Source: Bugulina stolonifera
Lineage: Eukaryota; Bryozoa; Gymnolaemata; Cheilostomatida; Bugulidae
Reading direction: 5' to 3'
NCBI GenBank assembly: GCA_935421135.1
Contig: OW285193.1
Span: 4,768,496 to 4,832,495, forward strand
DNA length: 64,000 nucleotides
The notes below the pieces were generated by a model. That model searched no databases, had not been told where the DNA came from, and saw only the letters and a list, made by a program, of their open reading frames with translations. Of this stretch, positions 51,236-62,800 are shown piece after piece; within the stretch, counting starts at the first letter, position 1, and every line of letters begins with the position of its first letter. The translations under genes and the position numbers were made by a program.

Positions 51236-52482
51236 CTATAAAGATAAATATTAGTGTGAGTGAAACCATACAATATACAGCACCTAACAACCATGTAATA
51301 TACAGCACCTAGTACCTAGGGTATCACATAGCTACCTGTACCTTATGTCTGGTTTCCTATTGTCTATACTCTACCTGCTGACCCTATGGATTCTACTATT
51401 GAGGTGCCTCTTGAACTGTTATGAGTTCTACTCGGCAGGTGGTCAGCAAGTGGTCAGCAAGTGGTCAGCGGGTGGTAAGCTGGTGGCAAGCACATGACTG
51501 TAGTACCTATTCAACAGGGATATTTGCCGTACTCTCGGGCATTGGCGGAAATTTTTCAGCGTTCCACACCAACCCTACTTACATTCACTGATCCCACTGT
51601 TAGCGGTGAGAGTACGTCGCAAAACCGCTGAAGTGAAAACCGCACTTAATTAGAGGTAGAAAACAAAGTAATGTCTGGAAATAGATGACCCATAATAGTA
51701 TATAAATAGTGTAGATATATACAATGTACATGCGCGTCAATCAGTAATATATAGTACATGTAAGTAACATAAATAAGAAGAAATCATGTACGTATATACG
51801 TATAGTGGCTTGGAGCTATTTGGGTTTGCGCAAATTGACTGATAGCTGACTGAATTTGCATGCTACTGCATGTAGACTGGGTACCATACACATACACTGT
51901 ACGTGGTGTATCTGCACGTACTACACCCGGTGTATGTGATTATAGTGGGAAAGGTGACTGATGACTTATAAAACTGGGCACTCAAAAGAATTGTATTATA
52001 AATTTGGAGTTGTCTTGTGTTGAGTTGAAAGAAATTTTCCAGCTTCAATATTGTCATTGTGCATTTATTGAAAACAAATTTGGAGTCGTTTGCTTCCAAG
52101 CCAAAGCAAACCAAAACCAAAACATGCTGGATGAATATGCATATTTCCACAGTGTTTTTCAGATTTGTTATCCTGGATTGCTACGCTTTTAATCCAGAGT
52201 GAATAATTCCAGAAGAACGGCCTGTTCTGAAACTGAAACCACATGCAAGCAATCGTGATATTTTCATAATAGGAAACTCATAACATGGAAACCAAATAGC
52301 ACCCATAGGAACCATTCAGCCAAGTGATCCTGGCATAGTATAGCATAATAAAACTATAGCTAAAAGTGGCTGTTATCCAACAAAGTTTATCACAGCCTAT
52401 GAGATGCATGGTAATCAGAGTCATTTATTGTGAGGCATCTCAATCAACGGCCCTGACTCAATCATAGCATGAGTAGCTACAG

Positions 52483-53481
52483 TAGTGCTGGGCGGTGTTT
52501 CGGTGTCATTCAGTTTTTTCGTTTTTTTTTCATTCGGTTCAAAAACCGCCAAAATTTAAAATGTGAACCGACACCGAATGCGGCGGTGCGGTTTTATTCG
52601 GTTTTAAAAGTCAAACCGCGCCTGGCCTCTTAGCGCATCCACTTTCAATAATGGCTGGCGTTGAAAACACGTGAATTCATGTTATGCTTCTTTCAATCCT
52701 TATAATTTGATTCCATCCTTGGAATTTAGACTTAGCTGCAGCCATAATATTATCACCCAGTGGTTATTTATTGTAGCTTCACTCCTTTATAGCAGTTACT
52801 ATTGCATATTATTATGAATAATAAATATTTAATAATTGTAAAGTATTAAACTAAATGAAAATGGCTGCCATTTTAGTGCTTCTTTTAATCCTTATAATTC
52901 GATGCCATCCTTGGAATACAGACTTAGCTGCAGCCATCAATGTCATCCAGTAAGGGTTCACTGTAGTTTTCATTTGATTCTAGTAGTCAAACTTGCATAT
53001 TGTTATAAATAATTAATATTTAATTATTGCAAATTATTGAACAAAATAAAAATGGCGGCCATTTCCGGTAATGGCTGAAACGCCGAACACGTGAATTTAT
53101 GTTATGCACCTTTCAATCTTTATAATTCGATGTCATCCTTTGAATAAATACTTAGCTACTGCCATCATTGTCACCCAGAGATGATTTACTTTAGTTTCAC
53201 TGAATTCCATTTGTTATACTTCCATATTATTATAGATGATTGGCATTTAATAATTGCAATTTATTAGAGTAAATTAAAAATGGCCGCCATTACAGCTTAA
53301 AAGTAGGGTGTGACAACTCCAATATTGAGTATTTAATTTCCGGTTCGGTTTGGTGTTTTTTCATGAATAAAAAAAATTGAGTTAAACCGAGGGTGAGAAG
53401 ACAACTTCGGTTTCATTCAGTTTTTTAGAATAATCAGCAAAAAAACTGAATGCACATGCAAATAAAAACCGCCCAGCACTA
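52483..53481. mobile_element. 999-bp non-autonomous hAT-like element
   Basis: The termini are TAGTGCTGGGCGGT and ACCGCCCAGCACTA, a typical hAT end. A perfect 8-bp target duplication AGCTACAG flanks it at 52475-52482 and 53482-53489. Inside are three diverged tandem units of about 200 bp (near 52650, 52870 and 53070), each carrying 'ttcaatc.ttataatt.gat' and ending in an 'aaaatggc.gccat' motif. There is no transposase frame. Confidence 0.9.
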
Positions 53482-53489
53482 AGCTACAG

Positions 53490-53865
53490 TATGTAGGCAG
53501 GGTTAACTAGTATGACTAATCCCAGCTGATGGGGAGGGGGGGGGTGGTGGGATGGTATTTTGTAAGTTTGAAGTATTACAGTATTCCTATGTGTGGATGC
53601 AAGTTATCATTCATATTTCTTGTAACACTGAGTTGGACAGGTGGATCAAACATACATGTACAATAGAATAGAATAGCAATAATGATAGAGTTACAATGAT
53701 TTATTGCTCATCTATATAACTGATTACAAACCATGTTAGTATATCTACTAACTGGTCACATGTAAAAACTGGAACCTAAAACTAGACTAAAGTACTCAAC
53801 TACACAATGTCAATGATCTCTACTGCTAAGTTACAATATCACATCACATAAACTATAACTGTGCT
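53490..53865. other. 3' flank of the KDEL gene
   Basis: TTTATT at 53700-53705 gives an AATAAA on the minus strand, about 160 bp after the stop codon. No gene seen. Confidence 0.5.
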
Positions 53866-56800
53866 CTACAACTCATCTTTCTTTGCAGAAGGATTTTGCT
53901 TACTGTTACTAGTCTTCTTAGAAGAGTCATTTTGATTGGTTGATGCAACAGTTTCTTTCTTCTGATTGGTTGATCTAACAGTTTCTATCTTTTGATTGGT
54001 CGATTTAACAGTGTTCTCCTTCTGATTGGTTGACTTACCATTCTCTTTCTTCTGATTTGATGATTTAATACTTCCTACTTCCTTTTTATTTGTTGATTTG
54101 GTTGGACTCTTGCCAATCTCATCATCATCTTCTGCTAATATTTCAATCTCCTCCTCTTCGATCACTGTAAACTTCTCTCTGGATTTATTGGATTTGGGCT
54201 CTTCTTTAGCTTTACATAAAACAAAAACAATGAGGTGAGTAACATCTGATTGTTTTAAATCTAAGCTCCACGATCTGAATTGTCAGTAAAATCTGTGGTG
54301 ATTTGACATACATAATGTGTACTGATGGAACCAGTGATAGGCAGGCGATATTTGGCCCTTGATACAAGTAATTACAGTAGCATCTGGAAAATTTTAACTG
54401 TGGAATACAGCAACATTGAATGAATTCTATTCTACTAAGGCGATAAGACCATAAAGAATCGCCTTTTCAGTGAACGTTGGTGAACTGTGATTAGACGGCT
54501 GTGTGGCCCATGGAAAACTCGTGCATTTGTGCATGGGCATACAACTCCAAACTGAGTGTGATCACGTAGCGCAGCCTTTACAAAATAATAATATAGTAAA
54601 TTACAGTCTTTGTTGAGACGGTAGGGTACTCTCGCCAATCTACTATTATTATAGGTTGAACTGGATTACTGAAACTACCCTGGACTAGTGGTTGAAGTGC
54701 TGGGCTTCCTATTAGGAGGTCCAGAGTTCAATTCCCACTAGAAAAGGTCGTGATTGCAGAAAGTTAAACTGTCCACTTAGAGTAAAATATGTATTGCCTC
54801 CAATTTTGACTAGACAATTTCAGAGACAGAAAATCCCTCCATAGCATTATTAGTTGGAATCAACGGCGAGATAACTCCAGAGTACTATCAGTAAATTACC
54901 AGCGACAACACGTATATAACAAGTGAACCACTTTTCTATTACATTTGAACATGTTTTATGTGTATTGAAGGCTAAACAACTCCAACCTGCTAAAACAGGT
55001 GACTCACAGTTATCATTGAGTCTGCAGTGTTGAAGGAGACATTGCTCCGACCTTACCTTACCCCATGTTACATTTAGCCTACTGTCTGCCGTAGTAATAG
55101 AAGAACCAGGGAATCTTGTTTACATCAGCCAAGGTATAACAGGTGATACTATTGACCATGGCTAAACACCATGTGTCCACTATTTTTTGGACAAAGGTTA
55201 GACATATTCAATAAAATCTAAGGTAGCCGCTCAAACTAGCTGTCAAAGTGTCCACTAGCTCATGACTTAGCTTGGCTTTGATTCAGCGAATGATGGTATT
55301 GCTCAATAGTCTTAGCTGATGTGATCTCTGACCCATTTAACTATTGGCCAAATATTAAAATCAGAGCACAAACAGATCTAATAGCGAGAGGTTAGACTAT
55401 GTACCTGATATCTAACATATATTATTACAACTTAGTCATTACACACACATACATGTAGTAAGTACATTTAGGTAATATTGTTATAATGAAGAACAGGTAA
55501 ACTGATGGAGACACTACATTATACTATATGATGAGTCATAGACTAATGTACTATAAGATGAGTCATATACTAATGCACCATAAGATGAGTCGTATACTAA
55601 TGTACCATAAGATGAGTCATAATACTACTGTACCATAAGATGAGTCATATACTAATGTACTATGAGATGAGTCATATACTAATGTACATACATTTACTCT
55701 TCTTAGCTGAATCTTTGTTCTTCTGTTTCATCTGGTCTCTAGCTTCCTGTCTCTCCTTCTTTCTATTGGCTGATTTCTTCAGCTCTACCAGAAACAACGT
55801 ATTCAAAAATATTAGTATCAACTGAATGGTGGATTTACTAACTCTCAACGCAACACTTTCTGTACCATAACCATGGCTGATGCTAGTTATCGGAGAAATA
55901 ACGTGATATAACAGTAAAAGGAAGTAAGGAAGAGTGTACAGGATTCACCTTTTAGCCTTCGACCCGTAATATATGTCTAAGACGAGGGAGTGATTCCTGT
56001 ACATGATTGAGTGACACAGGGGCACAGATTTGTAACATTTTGATCAACATTATACATGTATAACCTTTTGACCCTCAACTTTAAAATAAAGATGGTGGCA
56101 TTATTTCTCATCGAACGGGTTCTACACAGGTTATGTTGTAGTGACCAGTTATTCAACAAAATACAGACGGTATTACGGAATGAGAAGAAACCTTATTCAT
56201 CACGATATAGTTATGTAACATTAGTACATTAGTTACATATTTGATAACCAGCACATCCCTAGAATACGTCCTTATAGCTACTGAACATGTTTCAGACTGG
56301 TACAGCACTGGGTACCACCAGATAGCTAATGGACAATTTCAGACTGGTACAGCACTAGAATACCTTCATTTTTATCCATTTGCTCCTTCTCCAAATCTTT
56401 TATCATTTTCTCCATTTCCTGCTGCAGCTGCTCTTTAAACATCTTACTGACCTCATCATCATCAACGGTTTTCTGGGCGGTTTTCTGTTGAACTGGAGTT
56501 GTCTTCTTTGTTGTAGCTTGGGCATCACTGGCTTGAGGCTGTTTACTTTCTTTAACCTTTATGGTTAGAGATTTACTAAAGTATACTAATATACTGATAT
56601 GTCACAAGTTACCTAATGTAGCATCATATAATTTATGAACTTCCACATCAAAGAGTACTGGTACTATGCCAACTAACCTGTTTTCCTTTTAATGGTTTCT
56701 GCTGCTCGTCTATAATAGAACCAAAGTCATGTAGTCTGTCCTGTATCTGACTCACCAATGACTCTCTCATCTGTAAGAATCGACCAATCAAATGTCATGA

Positions 56801-59800
56801 ATAACCATCAATTGTTACCATGACTATATTATCATTGTTAGGTAGGAAGTAAGTAGCTGGGATGTTATCTGATGAGAAATAAATGACGTGGCAAGATTTG
56901 ATTGGATGAAACTCTGCAATATTGGATATGTACAGTGCAGTGTAGGCCTACAGAGTCTTGAAAAACATTTTATTGTACCAGTTTGTAGCCACTGGTGATC
57001 AATGGGGGTCGGTGTACATAGGGACCCGTGTACATGCTATAATAGCAATAATTAGTTGTCAGCCTTTTATAATGCTGATTTTAGCACTCCCGTCACTGGC
57101 AGTAGGATTTCCACCATTTGGCCACCCGTCAATACTAACGACAGGAAGGACAGGGTTTCTGGTTATTTTCCGGCTTTTATAAACATGTTATCGGCCATCT
57201 TATTGCACAATGCTACCATATCATACTAGCGGTTGTAACACCAAGTAAATAGTGGTCTGCTAGTATTAATCCAGCAGACTGTTTTGAGCAATTACCGCGC
57301 ATGGGAATCGTTGGGCTCATGTTAGCTCTGAGTTAGACTGCAGCTAAGTAAGGAATCCCTGGTGATCCTTGTGCAACCATAAACAGGCAATACAGAGTGT
57401 CACACGGGCATATTTGCGACTGTTCGAAAATGTCAGTTCAAAACAGGATGTTCCGCAAACTTCAAAACCCCAAACCCGAATTCATAAACCCCAAATTCCA
57501 ACAGAAAGCTTTTGGAACGCCATGTTTTGAACTGAAATTTTCGAAATGCCCCTTTACCCACATGGACATCCCCAGCAGTTACAACTCCACCAGGCTGTCC
57601 GTGAGATTGTTTTACTAGTCAACTATATTATACCCTAGTCAAATAACACAATATGCTAATGGTTAATTTTTGGTACGGCAGCAGATCTCTCCCAAACCTG
57701 ACAAAATGTAACCAAACCAAAGGCTATATTATACAACTGCATTACCACGATCGTAAATGAACTGAACCAACTATCTTACCTCCTGATCAAGAGATATGAC
57801 ATCGTCCAATGAGAACTTTCCATCGGAATTAACATCCAGGGTTGAGAATAGCTACAGCGAATAAATAAAATGTGTAATTGGGTTCTTTAACATTCTGTTA
57901 CCCCATAACTGTGATATAGCTGAATATGGTGTATACAACTACAGTGTTTAGTGTACTAATATAAACTTTACCTGCATTAAGGAACTGGCAAAACTTTAAT
58001 ATCAATCAATGATTATACTGATACCTGCACTGTCTAACCCTACTGAGTGCAGTTAACTACAGTACTTTAATAGCCTTAGATATATGCTAGTGTGTCTGGT
58101 GGAATTAAATTGAGCAGGTCATTCATAATAATATACAGACAAAAGAATGTGCTATCTGTTAGTTCCACTAAAAAAGTGAACCCCAACCACAAACAAGGAA
58201 CTAAGGCTATCCAAATTTCTCTCCTACTGCACCTAACAGTTTAACAAATTCTTGGTATGTACAGTGTACAGTATGTGTACATGTACACACTACACTTACA
58301 CACATGATGCATGTATTATAGGGTAGTATAGTATATCAGCATAATTATACATTAATGTACATGTATATGCCTGTGGCTATAACTACATGTGGGCCCTAGA
58401 AGCCCCAATCCCCTATTCCTGGTCCAACAAGAGAAATGATATAAATGAGTACATGTATTTATAGGTGAAATAGAACTCAATGTGTTATATTGTTACTTTA
58501 CTGTATTATCATAAAATATGTGTAATACAATGAATAACAAACACAAACAGAATAATTTATATCATTCCACAGAATGTTTCGTTACATGTATCGCCAGACC
58601 TAGTGTATGGTGTAGCATACTTGTAGATGAGATCATGATCTGTGTCTGTAGAGCATCTCATCACTTCTACTTTATAGGTCCAGGCCTTACAATTATCTCT
58701 CCATACTGCATATGTAGTGATAATAGTGTTAACACCCACAGACTTTGGCATCGCCTCATCGGTCCAGTATGGAACAGCTGTACCACAACTTAACCACTTA
58801 GGACAAGTATTGAGCATTCTATTACCTGCAGCACCAGTAAATCTAAACCACTGAGTGTCTACATGCATATCACAAGCATATCCATTTTTTGAATGACTTC
58901 CACCTGGTTTGTAATCACTTCCATTGTGGTAAAGTCTCCATGATTCTGTAAAGTTTGTAGCAGACAGACATTCAGCAGGTTGTGATGGTTTAGTAAGAGT
59001 GGTTGTAGTTAGTGTGGTGGTTGTAACTGGTTTGGTGGTTGTAACTGGTTTGGTGGTTGCAGTTGGTGTGGTGGTTGTAGTTGGTGTAGTGGTTGTAGTT
59101 GGTGTGGCGGTTGTAGTTGGTATGGTGGTTGTAGTTGGTGTAGTGGTTGTAGTTGGTGTGGTGGTTGTAGTTGGTGTGGTGGTTGTAGTTGGTGCGGTGG
59201 TTGTAGTTGGTATGGTGGTTGTAGTTGGTGTGGTGGTTGTAGTTGGTGTGGTGGTTGTAGTCGGTTTGGTTAACTTCATCTTGCGACATTTCTCAAGATC
59301 CTCAACCATCCTGACATATACGATCCTGTCACCAGTAAGGTGACTCTGAAACTGCCCATCTTGAAGTTGTCTTCTCTGCTTCTGGTAATGTTTATACATT
59401 GGACATTCTTCTGCTAGGATATTTTCCAGAACTGCAATTTTCAGTTCATATACATTGAGTTTTCTTTCTATAGCAGCATCTGAGAGAACAGCAGCTTTGC
59501 TGACTACAGCTAGAGTCAGCAATACTATGACTCGTACAAATCCCATGTTGAAATAATTGCACTGTTTTGGAATATCAGTATATATGTTGTGTAGCGATAT
59601 CAGTAGACAGCAGGTAAAGTTAACTTATAGATATCTGTACAATTATATTAACTGGTGGTGCAGTGTAGTAATCTCAGACTAGGTTACCAGATGTTATTTC
59701 ACATACATGTAACACGTGTGAATGTATGAAATCTATTTGTCAATTAGTTACACACCTATCAGAGGTGAAAATTCCAAACAACGGGAGTCAGGCTAGACTT

Positions 59801-62800
59801 TATGTACACCTAGCCCAGGGGAAATGTGATACGAAGATTTATCTAAAAACGTTCTTACATACATTGTAACATATAATTGTAGCTGCCATCGTAGCTGTGC
59901 TGAGACAACAAAAGTGGGATATAGGATTTATAAACGTATCTACTGTATAAAAATAGCAGTGCAGTAGTCAGAGGTGTGAACAGAAAACCGATATAGCTAC
60001 TCAATATATAACATCCACTCACTGACCTCTACCTCAAATATACATGTACCTAGTAGAATTTTACTTTTACAGTGTATCTGTCATATAAACTAATGGATGA
60101 ACTATAGCCTGTGCTTGTGCAATCAATACCAATCATGTAGATGAAGTAAAAATTAAAAAATCTCATCATACTGTAAAACTGATCCAAGCTTCAAAAGCGT
60201 TCCTGGAATAGTTCCTAGCAGAATACATTACTTCTCAGTATTATGGGAAGGAGAAGACAATTGTTACCTACATGGTTTGTATCCAGCAATCAACAAAATA
60301 CTAATGAATATCTACTTGGAGTTATTCTCCCATGAGCATATGTATAGAGAATAATTATGATCTATCGTATGTTGAAGTTTATAATGTAATGGGATATAAA
60401 TGGAAAGATAATACACATACTCGTGCATTGTATTTGTTTGGTGTAACGGGTATGGGAATTGTGTCACCTTATATGGTAGAACAGCATTGGAGAGTTGTCC
60501 TACCATAATGCTGTGAGTGAACTATTCCAATGTGTTTATGGTTTAGGCTTCTTGCATAGCTATTTGCAAACTTTTGATCTAACTAGCATTTTGAAGTAAA
60601 GATGTGATCATGAAAGCCAGCCTGCCATTCCTCTCAAAACTAAAAGATTTTATTTGCGTAACTAATTATCCCGAGGGGCCATGATTACAGAAATCCTTTA
60701 TCGCTGAAGATAAAAAGACTGGGAACCATGGTTTAGCGCTCAGGGAATAGACAGATGTATCAATACCAAATATAGCCCTTACAATGTATAAGGTGTTGGG
60801 CTCATCTCATTTAGGGCACCGCCTTGGACAAATATCAACCTTACATGGTACATATTGTACATGTAGCACGACGCGGAGTGCTGTTCATTAAGAACGCAAT
60901 AAAAACAGAATATTATCTTACCTCTAGAGATATTTCTTCAATATCAGGATTCCAGTTCACCAGCTTAGCAAACAGCTTACTATCCTATAAAATTAAATAT
61001 TAGTGTGACTGAAACCATATAATATACAGCACCTACATGTAGCACCTAGCGTATCACATAGCTACCTGTACCTATGTCTGGTTTCCTATTGTCTGTACTC
61101 TACTTTCTGACCCTATGGATTCTACTATTGAGGTGCCTCCTCAACTGTTATGAGTTCTACTCAGTAGGTGGTCAGCAGGTGGTCAACAGGTGGCAAGCAG
61201 GTGACAAGCACATGTAGTATCTATTCAACAGGGATATTTGCCGTACCCTTGGGCACTGGCGGAAATTTTTCAACTTGCAACAGCCCTACTCACACTCACT
61301 GAATCCCACTGTAGCGGTGAGAATACGCCAGTGCAATACCGCTGAAGTTAAAATCGCACTTTATTAGAGTGAATTAGGAGCCCACTAACCAATGTGACGT
61401 TGAACAAGGAGCTATCATTATGGGCAGACAGGTATAACAAGGAAAGATAATTATCTAACTAAGAGCACACTATGACCTCTAGCAAAGTTCCTAATACCAA
61501 GTTTATCCAGCAAACGATGCGCATAGTCATTTGCCATTGTTTCCTCACAAAAATCAGCAAAACGTTGCTTAGGCTATAAAAATATAGGTCGACGTAATGA
61601 GCCTGAAGTAGTTGACAGTCTGCACAAAGAGCGTACTTTTACCATCTTTGGTCTGCACGAGGCATAAATAGTTCAGACCACATGCTCAGCAGGATGGCTC
61701 AAACTTTTTGGGCCTTTTTCCCATATTTAAGTTTCATGTTTCCCTCTTCTATTGATGCTATCGGTATAAACATCATGTATCCTGAAAACAATGGGCTAGC
61801 ATCATAGGTATTACTAGCCAATCTGAGGACAATTTTTTCCCACTCTTGAGAAAATCTCCATTGTTTTATCAGTAACTTTTCATTGCCGCCCAACTACTTT
61901 GGACTAGGCCGTTTATTAGGTCAGGTTTCGCGCGATCCTATTGGTGCAGAATTCCGTGGAAGAACTTATTAATTCTATAAACTTTGCCCTAGTACTAGTA
62001 CTATAATAGCACATTCTTGTGCATTACAATAGATAAAAGTATACAAATACAAGTAGTACTGCACTAGCTACAGTAGAGTGTGAAACGTAGACTAAGTACC
62101 ATACTTACCCTTCTCTGTTTCCTCACAAACTGCTTAGATGTGAATGAACTTCTCAGGCTATCACCAAGGTAGAAAACAAAGTAATGTCTGGAAATAGATA
62201 ACCCATAATTGTTATACACATGTAAATAGCATAGACATATTATACAGTGTACATCAATCAATAATATATATATGTAATACATGTAAGTAACATACATGTA
62301 TATATGATAATAAGACATGGTGTAAGTATGATAATATAGTGGCTCGGAGCCACCTGGTTCGCACAGATTGACTGATAGTTGTATGAATTTGCATACTACT
62401 GTATATAGACTGGGTACCATACAGTCATACACTGTACGCAGTGTATCTGCACGTACTACACCCAGTGTATGTAATTATAGTGGGTATTATAGTGTATATG
62501 CAGAAGGATGACTTTTAAAACTGGGCACTCAAAAGAAAATGCATTATAAATTTGGAGTTGTCTTGCATTGAATTGAGAGAAATCTTCCAAGACTATACAC
62601 AATTTATACGACTTCAATATCGTCATAGTGCATTTATTGAAAACAAATTTGGAGTTGTTTTACTTTCAAGGCAAAGCAAACAATTTCAAATACCAAAATA
62701 TGCTGGACAAATATATATTTCTAAAGTTTTTTCAGATTTCTTTTATTCTGGATGCTTTTAATCAAGAGTGAATAATTCCTGAAGAACAGTTCTACACAGC

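Larger units (their letters stand above)
45690..52210. repeat. Segmental duplication, block C (paralogue of 58250-62770)
   Basis: The left edge 45690-45880 matches 58260-58450. The gene at 46406-47863 matches 58557-59546. The stretch 49860-51640 matches 59940-61370, and 51653-52200 matches 62168-62765. Differences are discrete insertions: a pogo-like MITE at 45881, copy D plus a mariner at 48.1-49.8 kb, and a SINE at 50131. A gap in C corresponds to 61380-62165 of the other copy. Confidence 0.85.
58250..62770. repeat. Segmental duplication, block E (paralogue of 45690-52210)
   Basis: Collinear with block C as described there. It carries the functional exons 60984-60922 and 62157-62109 of the KDEL gene and gene E. 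About 785 bp (61380-62165), including the latter exon, have no counterpart in block C. Part of it (61480-61580, minus) has an open stretch [19 protein letters not shown] that I do not recognise. Confidence 0.8.

Noticed and set aside
61699..61893. A 64-residue minus-strand frame as an extra exon of the KDEL gene
   Set aside because: The exons at 62109 and 60984 join in phase without it, and no suitable splice sites flank it.
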